Counted from the first letter of the stretch, positions 1 through 8,693 are shown. The stretch is 64,000 nt of DNA from Paenibacillus cellulosilyticus (GCF_003182255.1 NZ_QGTQ01000005.1:1-64000); one strand, 5' to 3'. Numbers and translations are program-made. Notes: generated from the sequence alone by a model not told the origin.

Positions 1-92
1 AGACCCCTGGAAGACGACCAGGTTGATAGGCTCGGGGTGGAAGCGCAGCAATGCGTGCAGCTGACGAGTACTAATAGGTCGAGGGCTTATCC
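1..92 (+). rRNA. 23S ribosomal RNA, 3' end (partial)
   Basis: The first ~92 bases match the conserved 3' end of bacterial 23S rRNA, including the stretch ACGAGTACTAATAGGTCGAG (positions 64-83) that precedes the mature end. The rest of the gene lies before the window. The exact mature 3' end is set by eye. No 5S rRNA sequence follows before the tRNA genes. Confidence 0.93.
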
Positions 93-95
93 TAA

Positions 96-120
96 GCGTT
101 TTGGCGAATGCCAAAATCGC
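96..120 (+). other. Stem-loop just after 23S rRNA
   Basis: GCGTTTTGGC (96-105), loop GAAT, GCCAAAATCGC (110-120) forms a near-perfect hairpin right after the mature 23S end. No T-run follows, so a processing stem is more likely than a terminator. The rest of 121-244 holds two related stretches, AGCATAAGCTAAAATC and AGCATACGCTAAAGC, and a CCAGTTTTCAAGG motif often seen in Bacillales rrn spacers. Confidence 0.45.
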
Positions 121-244
121 AACTTCGGAAGCATAAGCTAAAATCCTTTGCGCAAGCGAAGGTAAAGCATACGCTAAAGCTAAAATGTTCTGCTACCCTA
201 TTCATATCCAGTTTTCAAGGTGTGATTTTGTGCATGAAGTCACC

Positions 245-267
245 ACCACATTGATGTGGTTTTTTTT
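245..267 (+). terminator. Rho-independent terminator between 23S rRNA and the tRNA cluster
   Basis: ACCACA (245-250), loop TTGA, TGTGGT (255-260) is followed by an unbroken T-run to 267. It ends only two bases before the first tRNA gene, leaving no room for a tRNA promoter downstream. Confidence 0.75.
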
Positions 268-269
268 AT

Positions 270-346
<77 letters not shown>

Positions 347-355
347 TATACGTAC

Positions 356-431
356 GGGGCCATAGCTCAGCTGGGAGAGCGCCTGCCTTGCAAGCAGGAG
401 GTCAGCGGTTCGATCCCGCTTGGCTCCACCA
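356..431 (+). tRNA. tRNA-Ala (TGC)
   Basis: Cloverleaf with acceptor GGGGCCA/TGGCTCC, anticodon loop CTTGCAA (TGC, Ala) and encoded CCA. Confidence 0.95.
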
Positions 432-446
432 TTACATGGATAATGT

Positions 447-522
447 TCCCTGATAGCTCAGTTGGTAGAGCACTCGACTGTTAATCGAGTTGTCACAGGT
501 TCGAGTCCTGTTCGGGGAGCCA
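447..522 (+). tRNA. tRNA-Asn (GTT)
   Basis: Cloverleaf with acceptor TCCCTGA/TCGGGGA, anticodon GTT (Asn) in loop CTGTTAA, discriminator G and encoded CCA. Confidence 0.95.
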
Positions 523-542
523 TAACTATTCGTATGTCGTAA

Positions 543-617
543 GGCCCGTTGGTCAAGGGGTTAAGACACCTCCCTTTCACGGAGGTAACAGGGGTTCGAA
601 TCCCCTACGGGTCACCA
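543..617 (+). tRNA. tRNA-Glu (TTC)
   Basis: Cloverleaf with acceptor GGCCCGT/ACGGGTC, anticodon TTC (Glu) in loop CTTTCAC and encoded CCA. Confidence 0.95.
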
Positions 618-621
618 TTAT

Positions 622-697
622 GGAGGCTTAGCTCAGCTGGGAGAGCATCTGCCTTACAAGCAGAGGGTCGGCGGTTCGATCCCGTCAGCCTCCACCA
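622..697 (+). tRNA. tRNA-Val (TAC)
   Basis: Cloverleaf with acceptor GGAGGCT/AGCCTCC, anticodon TAC (Val) in loop CTTACAA and encoded CCA. Confidence 0.95.
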
Positions 698-707
698 TAA
701 TGAATAT

Positions 708-787
<80 letters not shown>

Positions 788-794
788 AAAATGT

Positions 795-871
795 GGAGCC
801 GTGGTGTAGAGGCCTAACATGCCTGCCTGTCACGCAGGAGACCGCGGGTTCGAATCCCGTCGGCTCCGCCA
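795..871 (+). tRNA. tRNA-Asp (GTC)
   Basis: Cloverleaf with acceptor GGAGCCG/CGGCTCC, anticodon GTC (Asp) in loop CTGTCAC, discriminator G and encoded CCA. Confidence 0.95.
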
Positions 872-889
872 TTTTAAACAACATCATAT

Positions 890-965
<76 letters not shown>

Positions 966-1004
966 TTTTTCCTCGAGGGTTAATTACCCAACAGATCTGA
1001 GCAT

Positions 1005-1077
1005 GAGCCATTAGCTCAGTTGGTAGAGCACCTGACTTTTAATCAGGGTGTCGTAGGTTCGAGTCCTACATGGCTCA
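1005..1077 (+). tRNA. tRNA-Lys (TTT), CCA not encoded
   Basis: Cloverleaf with acceptor GAGCCAT/ATGGCTC and anticodon TTT (Lys) in loop CTTTTAA. After discriminator A1077 the sequence reads CTT, so CCA must be added after transcription, unlike most genes in this cluster. Confidence 0.94.
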
Positions 1078-1092
1078 CTTTTAGTTTCATAT

Positions 1093-1178
1093 GCGGTTGT
1101 GGTGGAATGGCAGACACGCTATCTTGAGGGGGTAGTGGGCGTACGCTCGTGGAGGTTCGAGTCCTCTCAACCGCACCA
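1093..1178 (+). tRNA. tRNA-Leu (GAG)
   Basis: Class II tRNA with a long variable arm. The anticodon stem CTATC/GGTAG encloses loop TTGAGGG (GAG, Leu). CCA is encoded. Confidence 0.94.
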
Positions 1179-1189
1179 TAATTTAATAC

Positions 1190-1276
1190 GCGGTCATGGC
1201 GGAATTGGCAGACGCGCTAGATTCAGGTTCTAGTGGTGTAACAACCGTGGAGGTTCAAGTCCTCTTGACCGCACCA
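1190..1276 (+). tRNA. tRNA-Leu (CAG)
   Basis: Class II tRNA. The anticodon stem AGA/TCT encloses loop TTCAGGT (CAG, Leu). Long variable arm, acceptor GCGGTCA/TGACCGC, CCA encoded. It sits next to the GAG isoacceptor. Confidence 0.94.
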
Positions 1277-1281
1277 TCTAT

Positions 1282-1356
1282 GCGGAAGTGGCTCAGCGGT
1301 AGAGCATCGCCTTGCCAAGGCGAGGGTCGCGGGTTCGATTCCCGTCTTCCGCTCCA
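1282..1356 (+). tRNA. tRNA-Gly (GCC)
   Basis: Cloverleaf with acceptor GCGGAAG/CTTCCGC, anticodon GCC (Gly) in loop TTGCCAA, discriminator T and encoded CCA. Confidence 0.95.
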
Positions 1357-1362
1357 TAATTA

Positions 1363-1439
1363 GTGCCCTTAGCTCAGCTGGATAGAGCGTTTGACTACGA
1401 ATCAAAAGGTCAGGAGTTCGAATCTCTTAGGGCACGCCA
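1363..1439 (+). tRNA. tRNA-Arg (ACG)
   Basis: Cloverleaf with acceptor GTGCCCT/AGGGCAC, anticodon ACG (Arg) in loop CTACGAA, discriminator G and encoded CCA. The A34 is normally edited to inosine. Confidence 0.95.
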
Positions 1440-1442
1440 TTT

Positions 1443-1516
1443 CGGGATGTAGCTCAGCTTGGTAGAGCACCTGGTTTGGGACCAGGGGGTCGCATGTTCA
1501 AATCGTGTCATCCCGA
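1443..1516 (+). tRNA. tRNA-Pro (TGG), CCA not encoded
   Basis: Cloverleaf with acceptor CGGGATG/CATCCCG and anticodon TGG (Pro) in loop TTTGGGA. After discriminator A1516 the sequence is TATG, so CCA is not encoded. Last tRNA of the cluster. Confidence 0.93.
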
Positions 1517-1649
1517 TATGACATTAACCTGAATCTATTCCATGGGTCTGATCCTGTGGCATAGAACAAATTTAAACACCTTCAAGGTAATACACTTCTT
1601 TCGTAAGAAAGAGGGGGAATCCTTGGAGGTGTTTTTGTATTGCGCATTT

Positions 1650-1680
1650 GAAAGCCGCCGAACCTTCGGTGGCTTTCTTG
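1650..1680 (+). terminator. Hairpin, probable terminator after the tRNA cluster
   Basis: GAAAGCC-G-CCGAA, loop CC, TTCGG-T-GGCTTTC (1650-1677) forms a 13-bp stem with one G-T pair, followed by a short TTG. It is the first strong hairpin after the tRNA genes. The weak T-run lowers confidence. Confidence 0.5.
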
Positions 1681-1713
1681 CGTTCACGGAACAAAATTTA
1701 TTTGGAAAACATT

Positions 1714-1833
1714 ATGAAGTCCTTTTTTCTAGGCCTCTTTCTCGGTGGTATTCTGCAGTTTAATGATCGTTCGGGCGTGCTTGCCGAATATAAAGTTGTG
1801 CAGGTATTAGCCAGCGGAAGCATAGGTTTATGA
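1714..1833 (+). CDS. Small hypothetical protein (39 aa)
   Basis: Start ATG 1714, product beginning MKSFFLGLFLGG, a short hydrophobic N-terminus. Its TGA stop overlaps the ATG of the next small ORF in an ATGA arrangement, which hints at translational coupling. The ribosome site is weak and no family is recognised. It could be chance. Confidence 0.25.
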   Translation: MKSFFLGLFLGGILQFNDRSGVLAEYKVVQVLASGSIGL

Positions 1834-1958
1834 TTGGATTTGTAACGGAATGGCTAACATTGAAACTCCCGATCAGTAAGGCGAAGGCTCGGGCATATTT
1901 CTTTATTAACAATTTAATTGCGCTAGTTGTTACTATTCTTTTGGCGTTATATGCATAG
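1830..1958 (+). CDS. Small hypothetical membrane protein (42 aa)
   Basis: ATG 1830 overlaps the previous stop. The product starts MIGFVTEWLTLK and has one hydrophobic helix near its C-terminus (INNLIALVVTILLALYA). The segment KLPISKAKARAYFFINN gives a positively charged stretch before the helix, as in single-pass small membrane proteins. No family is recognised; coding status is uncertain. Confidence 0.3.
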   Translation: MIGFVTEWLTLKLPISKAKARAYFFINNLIALVVTILLALYA

Positions 1959-2070
1959 CCAATTTCTTTGATTATGTGATGTATCGACGGGCGCAAAAAG
2001 ACTGTACAAGCAAACTAATCCTCGCTATGCTGAGAGTGGATTTATTTTACAATAATAGGAGGGTGATTGG

Positions 2071-2421
2071 GTGGATACTACAACAAAGGTTATCACAAAT
2101 CAGGTAACAGAAATTTATGTGCATGTTCGTGACTATGATATAGCAATCGCGTGGTATACAGATGTTCTGGGCTTGAGTAAAGATGCACAGGGCAGATTGG
2201 ATATGAACGGTGCTCGAATACTGTTAATTGAATCGGACAAGAGAAACCCAGCTACGCATGCGGTATTTAGCTTATTCTCATCGGACATTAACGCTGCGCA
2301 CGAAATCCTCAGATCCAAAGGTGCCCAAGTCGATGAGATTTATTATTGCCCCTATGAGAAAACAACTAGTTTTCACGTAACAGATTCAGAGGGGTACCTA
2401 ATCCTTATTAAGGATTGTTAG
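2071..2421 (+). CDS. VOC (glyoxalase/bleomycin-resistance) superfamily protein
   Basis: 116 aa, GTG start 2071 with AGGAGGG eight bases upstream. The pattern is typical of one VOC module pair: EIYVHVRDYDIAIAWYTDVLGL near the start, a central RILLIES strand, and a closing FHVTDSEGYLILI strand. VOC proteins bind a divalent metal or an antibiotic and act as lyases, dioxygenases or resistance proteins. The substrate cannot be told from sequence. Monocistronic, followed by a terminator at 2484. Confidence 0.85.
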   Translation: MDTTTKVITNQVTEIYVHVRDYDIAIAWYTDVLGLSKDAQGRLDMNGARILLIESDKRNPATHAVFSLFSSDINAAHEILRSKGAQVDEIYYCPYEKTTSFHVTDSEGYLILIKDC

Positions 2422-2483
2422 TTGGGTAGACTTCAGATGCTTTCATTCTCTAATAAAATCAATCCTGTCACCTATAGATATGC

Positions 2484-2517
2484 AAGAGCTGCCGAATAAC
2501 TCGTCAGCTCTTTTTTT
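2484..2517 (+). terminator. Terminator of the VOC gene
   Basis: AAGAGCTG with a bulge and CGA, then TCG and CAGCTC, followed by seven T residues (2511-2517). Confidence 0.85.
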
Positions 2518-2665
2518 GTGCTCATACCATGCTACTCAGCGATTTTTTTGCGAATAATGTCGAAAAAGATCAATAAAGTTGAGTTTTACAAAACATTATG
2601 TCGATTCTTGAAATGGTTTTCCTTGTAAATAAGTTGGAAAAATAGTACATTGGTAGTGTGACCGA

Positions 2666-2747
2666 AAATAGCACACTTGACGAAAGTCAAGGTCGCAAAG
2701 CCGCGGGTCTAAGGTTCTATGGAACGATGACAGCCGGGCTGCCGAAG
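2666..2747 (+). promoter_or_regulatory. Cyclic di-GMP-I (GEMM-I) riboswitch aptamer
   Basis: The sequence follows the GEMM-I consensus closely: GCACAC at the P1 side, a GAAA tetraloop in TTGACGAAAGTCAA (P2), the conserved GGTCGCAAAGCC segment (2691-2702), CGGGTCTAA, and the CAGCCGGGCTGCC P3 arm (2731-2743) that contacts the tetraloop. It lies 5' of a terminator and a chemoreceptor gene. By family knowledge it binds c-di-GMP. A plausible platform: GGCTGC at 2737-2742 can pair with GCAGCC of the terminator (2795-2800) as an anti-terminator, so ligand binding would favour termination. That direction is inferred. Confidence 0.92.
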
Positions 2748-2780
2748 TGTATGGACAAGATCCTGTCTAGTTGTGACAAC

Positions 2781-2806
2781 GGCTGCTCGTCAGAGCAGCC
2801 TTTTTG
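2781..2806 (+). terminator. Riboswitch expression-platform terminator
   Basis: GGCTGCTC, loop GTCA, GAGCAGCC (2781-2800), followed by TTTTTGCG. It lies about 35 bases after the c-di-GMP aptamer and ahead of the chemoreceptor gene, so it is the likely control point. Confidence 0.85.
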
Positions 2807-2850
2807 CGTTCAGAGGTCGGCAGCGCGTGCCCATTATATAGGAAGGAGTC

Positions 2851-2928
2851 GTGTTGAAGAAGGAATTTAGGAAGAACGATTATGTTTTTGACAAATGGCG
2901 TTTCCGCATTATACAACATCGGAGGTAA
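2851..2928 (+). CDS. Leader ORF before the chemoreceptor (25 aa)
   Basis: GTG 2851 is preceded by a strong GGAAGGAG ribosome site. The product MLKKEFRKNDYVFDKW... is basic and ends RRstop. The stop codon TAA (2926-2928) is formed inside the GGAGGTAA ribosome site of the chemoreceptor gene, so translation of the leader could couple to or clear that site. No homologue is recognised. The good ribosome site is the main support. Confidence 0.4.
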   Translation: MLKKEFRKNDYVFDKWRFRIIQHRR

Positions 2929-2933
2929 CGTAA

Positions 2934-4688
2934 GTGAAAAGCAGATTGAGAATGTCCTTTTTCGCAAAAAATTTATTGTTCTCATCTATTAATATTATTT
3001 TGGTCGGGACAATACTGATTATCTCTAGCTACTATATTCAGAAAAACATATTGACCAGCCAGCTTCATCAGCAAATTAAGACGATAACAGAAGAATGGTC
3101 CAAGCAAATTAAGCCGGAAATGGCCCGGGCCTCTCTGCAGGAGCAGGACTTCCAGGGACCGGAACAGCTTAAATTGAGACCGATTCTCGATTCCGTTAAC
3201 AAGTATAATCCGAACATCGCGCAGGCGTATGTGAGTGGTACGGAGTTGGAGAACGGAAATAAGACGTCACAGATCGCCGTTCCTACTTCTCTCCTAGAGC
3301 CACTCAAGGAGATGAATATGACGGCCAAGGACATGTTCGAGCAGCCGCAAGTAATCGTCGATACGCTGCACAGTATGATGAAATCGGGAGAGCCGACGTT
3401 CTCTGATATTTACTCCGATGAGTTCGGCATATGGACGACGATCGCTTATCCGATTAAAGACGAAAAAGGGACCATATTCGCCTATTTCGCAGCGGATGCG
3501 GATGCCAGTGCGATTTCTGTCGGGCTGCACGAGCTGCTTGTCTATAGTCTCTCCATTATGATTGGCTTCCTAGTTCTTGTCTTGCTTGTCCAGTACTACA
3601 TCGTAAGAAGAACGCTGTCGCCAATTAAGTCGCTTATCGGGGGCATCGAGAAGGTTAGTGCAGGAGATCTTGACGTCGAAATAACGACAGGAACCGATGA
3701 CCTGGGTATCGTAAACGATAAGTTTAACCAGATGGTTCGCAAGATGAACGGTACGATGGTTAAGATACAGGAGCTCTCAACGCAGGTCGCGGAATCTGCC
3801 CAGACCTTGTACCTCTCGACAGATGAAAATAACCGTCAGGCGGAATCGATTCATTCCAATATTAAGATGATCGCCGACAATATTTTGATTCAGCAGCAAT
3901 CTGCACGGGACAGCTCGCGCGCAATTACGGAAATGTCGACCGTCATTCAATCCGTAGCGCAGAACTCGTCCAGTCTGGCAGAGGAAGCTGCGGATATGGA
4001 GAGCAAATCAGAGCAGGGCAATACTGCCGTCATCAATATGGTGGATCAAATGTCGGAAATCTCCGGATTCGTGAACAACGTTTCGCAAACGGTAGAATTG
4101 TTGAACCATAGATCCAATGAAATCGGCAGCATACTCGTGATGATTCGCGGGATAGCTACACAGACAAACTTATTGGCACTAAATGCAGCCATCGAGGCGT
4201 CGCGCGTAGGTGAGCACGGCCGTGGATTCGCTGTAGTTGCAGGAGAAGTACGGAAATTGGCTGAACAATCGAAAGAATCGGCTGAACAAATCTCGACGCT
4301 GATCGATGAAATCCAAGTAAGCATTCAACATGCTGCACAATCGATGGAATACGGAACAGGCGTCGTGGAAAAAGGGATGTCGTTGGCTCATGAAACGAGC
4401 AGTCTGTTCACGGAGATTTCGAGAGCGACCAAGAATGTTTCGGAGCAAACCCAGGAAGTATCGAGCGCTGCTCAAGAAATGTCGGCAGCAACGGAGGAGC
4501 TGGCTGCATCCGCAGATGAATTAAGCTCAACCGTCGATGCGACAACGACGGGAACGGAGAAGATCACCAACTCCGTTGAGGGGCAGCAGCAGCGGATGTC
4601 TTCCATTGTAGATGCTTCCAACATGCTCTCATCCGTAGCAGAGAAATTGAAAGAGCAAATCGAAACATTCCGCGTTAAAACAAAATAG
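2934..4688 (+). CDS. Methyl-accepting chemotaxis protein
   Basis: 584 aa, GTG 2934 with GGAGGT eight bases upstream. Order of parts: basic N-terminus and TM1 (about 14-35), extracellular sensor of about 160 residues, TM2 (about 200-222), HAMP, then a long coiled-coil signalling domain. The CheA/CheW hairpin tip reads [20 protein letters not shown] followed by [17 protein letters not shown], the family hallmark. It senses a ligand outside the cell and sets flagellar direction through CheA. The sensor region is of Cache-like length; its ligand is unknown. It is under a c-di-GMP riboswitch and only 21 bases before an NRPS-like gene with no terminator between, so the two are probably co-transcribed. 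Confidence 0.95.
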   Translation: MKSRLRMSFFAKNLLFSSINIILVGTILIISSYYIQKNILTSQLHQQIKTITEEWSKQIKPEMARASLQEQDFQGPEQLKLRPILDSVNKYNPNIAQAYVSGTELENGNKTSQIAVPTSLLEPLKEMNMTAKDMFEQPQVIVDTLHSMMKSGEPTFSDIYSDEFGIWTTIAYPIKDEKGTIFAYFAADADASAISVGLHELLVYSLSIMIGFLVLVLLVQYYIVRRTLSPIKSLIGGIEKVSAGDLDVEITTGTDDLGIVNDKFNQMVRKMNGTMVKIQELSTQVAESAQTLYLSTDENNRQAESIHSNIKMIADNILIQQQSARDSSRAITEMSTVIQSVAQNSSSLAEEAADMESKSEQGNTAVINMVDQMSEISGFVNNVSQTVELLNHRSNEIGSILVMIRGIATQTNLLALNAAIEASRVGEHGRGFAVVAGEVRKLAEQSKESAEQISTLIDEIQVSIQHAAQSMEYGTGVVEKGMSLAHETSSLFTEISRATKNVSEQTQEVSSAAQEMSAATEELAASADELSSTVDATTTGTEKITNSVEGQQQRMSSIVDASNMLSSVAEKLKEQIETFRVKTK

Positions 4689-4709
4689 CACAGGACAGGA
4701 GGGGAGATA

Positions 4710-7700
4710 ATGGTCAAGAATACTGCATTGGGACCGAAAACGGATGACGTAAGGGATCAAGAACTGCCGATTCTGCAGCTTCCAATGGATGGTGCGCGTC
4801 AATTAAGAGCGTATGAGTTTGCAAGCATCAATGTGGAGCTTCGTCGAGATCTGCTGGCGTCTTATTCGGGCAATGTGTGCGATGAACAAAGACGTAACGC
4901 GTTTTTCTTGGCTATCTATGCCTCCCTTCTCTACCGGTTCTCCGGCGGAGAAACCGATATAGCGATTGGGACATCCATGCCGGATAAAGGCGAATTGCTT
5001 ATTCTTATCTCACTCGATAAGGAAAGAACGTTTGAGGTAATTTTTGAAAAGGTTCTTAAGCAACTGAGCAAGACAGAGCACCAATATGGCAATGTGGTGG
5101 TGGACAACGGCTTTATCGTTGATGGTGAGCCGGATGCCTATAATGAACAGCTTCTAAGCTGGATGCTATCTTGCGGCCACCAAGAAGTATCGCTGCAAGT
5201 ACGCTACGATACATCCATGTTCAAAGAAGCGACGATTCGCCGTTATTTGGACGCCTTCCGAACAATTGCGGAGGCGGCATATATGGATGAAACGGTAAAC
5301 ATTGAGACGATCGATTTATTGTCCGCCGATGAATATGCCCTGTACGGCAAACTGAATGACACGGATTTGGATTATCCCGAAGACCTGACGGTCCATCAAT
5401 TCGTTGAGAACGTGGTGGAGCAATATTCAGATCGACTGGCTATTTCTTCGTCAGAAGGCTCCTATACGTATCGGGCATTAAATGAACAAGCGAACCGAGT
5501 CGCTCACATGCTGCTAAGCAAAGGAATACGCAAAGGCGATTTCGTAACGATCTTCATGGAAAGAAGCACGGATACGATCATCAGCCTGCTCGGCATATTA
5601 AAAGCAGGAGGGGCGTACGTACCTGTAGACCCTGAATATCCGGAAGATCGCGTCAGCTACATTCTGGAGGACACGAGAGCGGGATACATACTCACCAAGC
5701 ATTCTCATCTAGAGCAGGCGAAGCAGATGGGAGCGAAGCTCGGTACGGTCAAGCATGTCATCGCTGTAGATTCGGATCTTAGCGTTTATAGCGATTCGAA
5801 TCCGGAGCAAAATATAACGCCGGACGATCTGGCTTATGTTATCTATACCTCGGGCTCGACCGGCAAGCCGAAAGGTGCACTACTGGCTCATAAAGGGGTC
5901 GTGAACCTCGGCGTCTTCAGCAAGAAGGAGTTTGAAATTACGGAGCAGGATACCGTGGCGCAGTTCGCATCATTCAGCTTCGACGCCTCTGTCTCGGAAT
6001 TGATTTGCGCGCTGTTTAGCGGCGCTCATCTGTATTTGCTCTCCGCAGAGGAACGCGTCTCGGTAGAAGACTTCGCGTCCGTTGTAGAACGAATGAAGGT
6101 GACGTTTGTTCCGTTCGTTCCGACCGTATTTTTCAACCAAATCGCTTCTGTACTCTCGGATGAGGGCTTCTATAAGCTGCGCCGGGTTAGAACCATTATG
6201 ACGGCAGGCGAGGCTTTGTACGGGGAGCAGGTGCGCGTTTTTCAGAAAAAGACGGCTGGTCGAATTAACGTATACAACTTATACGGGCCTACGGAATGCA
6301 CAGTCGGAACGACCTATTATCGGATTCCACAGGTGAAGGATGAACTGACGCATATCCCGATCGGGTATCCAAACAGTAATTACAAGGTTTACGTCGTTAA
6401 CGAAGGCATGCAGCTATGTCCGGTGAATGTTCCTGGCGAGATGTTAATTGAGAGTGTCGGTCTGTCCAAAGGGTATTTGGGGAAACCGGAGAAGACAGCA
6501 GAAGTGTTCATCACTAGTCCCTTTGATCCCGAGAAAATGGTGTACAAATCCGGGGACATCGTCAAGCTGCTGGAGAACGGAACGCTTGAATATGTAACTC
6601 GCAGAGATACGCAGGTCAAAATCCGAGGACACCGGATTGAGATTGGCGCCGTCGAAGACGTTATGGCTAAATATCCGAATATTCAGGAAGCAGCTGTTGT
6701 TGCGGTTAAGGAGCCGAGCGGACAGCTGCAGCTAGTCGGCTATTATACTTCTAAGGATGGTAGTCGCTTATCCTCTTCGGAGCTCCGTGTCTTCTTGCAG
6801 GAGAGGCTGCCTGCTTATTATGTGCCCAAATGGCTCAGTCGATTGGACCGGATGCCGCTTTCTCCAACAGGTAAGGTCGATCGCAAGAAGCTGGCTGCCT
6901 ACGAGCTGTCATCCATTGAAGAGGAGCAAGCTCTGGTGGACCCATCCAAACAGCCGCATACGGAGGTTCAGAAGCTTATTGCTCATGCTTGGAAGGAAGT
7001 ATTGGGCAAAGAGGCTGCCAGCATTGAGGACGACTTCTTCCAGATTGGGGGGGACTCGCTGTCTGCCATTCAAGTGCTCGTTAGCCTCAAGCCGCATTAT
7101 CCGGCGCTTGAAACCCAGCATCTCTATCAATACAAGACGATTGAGCAATTAGCAGGCTGGATGGAACGGCTCAGCCAGCTGGGACAAGCTGCATCTGAAG
7201 TGGCGGCAGCGCGTGATGGAAGCATCAAATTACTGCGCGAATATCCTAGAATGATAGGACCGGGTCATTCCGATGAGGACAATAGTGAGCCTACCTGCAT
7301 TCTCTTAACCGGGGCAACGGGCTATTTGGGTTCGCATATTCTCTATGAATTGTTGAAGAAAAGCCGGGCTAGGATTATAGCACTCGTTCGCAGCTCACAA
7401 GATCAGCCTGCAGGCGATAGATTATGGGACGTGATGAGAACGTATTTCGGTGACAGCTTGTTGTTTGTGATGAATGAGCGTGTTCACGTAGTGGAGGGGG
7501 ATCTTGAGGTTTCTGGACTTGGGCTGTCGGCTCAAGATAAGGATATGCTGCACAGTCAGATGGACACGGTCGTTCATGCTGCCGCCGACGTAAGACACCT
7601 AGGCGATGAAGAGCAAATTTTCAAAACGAATGTCGATGCCACTCGGCACCTGCTTGAACTTGCTCAGTCCAAACCAGGCGTACGCTTCCACCATATCTCG

Positions 7701-8429
7701 ACGATTGGCGTTCCGGAACAATTAGCATTAGACGGGAAGTGGGATTCGGTAGAGCTTTCGGGTGAAATGGATGCGGGGCTTCAAGTGGATAACGTGTATA
7801 CAAATAGCAAGCTGGAAGCGGAAAAGCTTGTTATTGCCGCTGCCTCGCAAGGGCTGTCCGTTAGCATTTATCGCCCGGGAAATATCGCCTGCCATTCTTT
7901 ATCGGGCAAATTCCAAACCAACATCGAGAGCAACGCCTTCTATCGAATGATCAAGGGGATGCTGCTATTAGGCAAAGCTCCAAAAGTCGACTGCTATATC
8001 GACGTTACGCCTGTTGATTATGCGAGCAGTACGATTACGGACCTCATGCTGAAGCGGGAGGCAATCGGCCGCGTATTCCATATTTGCAATCCGAATCCGA
8101 TCACGTACATGGAACTGATCGAAATGATTAATAAGTGTGGATATGGCGTGGAAACGATGGAATTCGGCAAGTATGTTCAATGGTTGTTCGATCCGGCCAT
8201 CACGAAGAGCAAAGAAGCACTTGAGCTTGCGATGGCGCAGCTGGAGGGTGAGGGAGCCAGAGACTCGGAGTTCCTCTACGATTGCGAGATGACGAGCGCG
8301 TTTCTGGCGCCTACCAGCCTGCGATGTGCCTATACCGATCTATCGTTCGTAGACAAGTTGATGGCATATGCCAGCTATATTGGGTACTTCCCGCCGCCGC
8401 AGCAAGTTGCGCAAACCGCGTTGCTGTAA
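4710..8429 (+). CDS. NRPS-like adenylation-thiolation-reductase enzyme
   Basis: 1239 aa, ATG 4710 behind AGGAGGGGAG. Residues 1-225 resemble the C-terminal half of a condensation domain (FFLAIYASLLYRFSGGETDI, later LQVRYDTSMF) but the HHxxxDG active-site half is missing. The adenylation domain (about 230-735) shows YTSGSTGKPKG near 376, YNLYGPTE and the A10 lysine in PTGKVDRKK. A thiolation domain carries FQIGGDSLS with the phosphopantetheine serine near 783. The C-terminal thioester reductase has TGATGYLGSH near 868 and the catalytic YTNSK near 1030. It should activate one acid, load it on the carrier and release it as an aldehyde or alcohol. Reading the specificity residues by eye gives D-A-S-P-M-A-L-V-G-K, which I do not recognise. 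Confidence 0.93.
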   Translation: MVKNTALGPKTDDVRDQELPILQLPMDGARQLRAYEFASINVELRRDLLASYSGNVCDEQRRNAFFLAIYASLLYRFSGGETDIAIGTSMPDKGELLILISLDKERTFEVIFEKVLKQLSKTEHQYGNVVVDNGFIVDGEPDAYNEQLLSWMLSCGHQEVSLQVRYDTSMFKEATIRRYLDAFRTIAEAAYMDETVNIETIDLLSADEYALYGKLNDTDLDYPEDLTVHQFVENVVEQYSDRLAISSSEGSYTYRALNEQANRVAHMLLSKGIRKGDFVTIFMERSTDTIISLLGILKAGGAYVPVDPEYPEDRVSYILEDTRAGYILTKHSHLEQAKQMGAKLGTVKHVIAVDSDLSVYSDSNPEQNITPDDLAYVIYTSGSTGKPKGALLAHKGVVNLGVFSKKEFEITEQDTVAQFASFSFDASVSELICALFSGAHLYLLSAEERVSVEDFASVVERMKVTFVPFVPTVFFNQIASVLSDEGFYKLRRVRTIMTAGEALYGEQVRVFQKKTAGRINVYNLYGPTECTVGTTYYRIPQVKDELTHIPIGYPNSNYKVYVVNEGMQLCPVNVPGEMLIESVGLSKGYLGKPEKTAEVFITSPFDPEKMVYKSGDIVKLLENGTLEYVTRRDTQVKIRGHRIEIGAVEDVMAKYPNIQEAAVVAVKEPSGQLQLVGYYTSKDGSRLSSSELRVFLQERLPAYYVPKWLSRLDRMPLSPTGKVDRKKLAAYELSSIEEEQALVDPSKQPHTEVQKLIAHAWKEVLGKEAASIEDDFFQIGGDSLSAIQVLVSLKPHYPALETQHLYQYKTIEQLAGWMERLSQLGQAASEVAAARDGSIKLLREYPRMIGPGHSDEDNSEPTCILLTGATGYLGSHILYELLKKSRARIIALVRSSQDQPAGDRLWDVMRTYFGDSLLFVMNERVHVVEGDLEVSGLGLSAQDKDMLHSQMDTVVHAAADVRHLGDEEQIFKTNVDATRHLLELAQSKPGVRFHHISTIGVPEQLALDGKWDSVELSGEMDAGLQVDNVYTNSKLEAEKLVIAAASQGLSVSIYRPGNIACHSLSGKFQTNIESNAFYRMIKGMLLLGKAPKVDCYIDVTPVDYASSTITDLMLKREAIGRVFHICNPNPITYMELIEMINKCGYGVETMEFGKYVQWLFDPAITKSKEALELAMAQLEGEGARDSEFLYDCEMTSAFLAPTSLRCAYTDLSFVDKLMAYASYIGYFPPPQQVAQTALL

Positions 8430-8488
8430 GCTGTGGCAGCGGCACGCACTTTGTTTCGCAGGTGCGACTGTAGGGCGATTGAAATTGA

Positions 8489-8511
8489 AGGGCACCCTTG
8501 TTGGGTGCCCT
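8489..8511 (+). terminator. Hairpin after the NRPS-like gene
   Basis: GGGCACCC, loop TTGT, TGGGTGCCC (8490-8510) is a perfect stem about 60 bases after the stop codon. No T-run follows, so it may be a weak terminator or a stabilising 3' stem. The rest of 8430-8693 shows no convincing gene. Confidence 0.5.
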
Positions 8512-8693
8512 GGTTATATTGGCACCAATTATATGTCTCAAAATAACGAGTGGAATTGGTTAGAGAATGAGCCGCCTTTGTCCGATCGTTAATTTACGCC
8601 GTCATTTTTCGATACTATAGAAGAACAGCGAGAGTAAACACAAACAGCTTTATCTGAATTTATAATTTATACATTTTAAGGAGAGGTTCGTGT

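Noticed and set aside
93..244. 5S rRNA gene
   Set aside because: I looked for the conserved 5S core between 23S and the tRNAs and did not find it; the segment holds only spacer hairpins and repeats.
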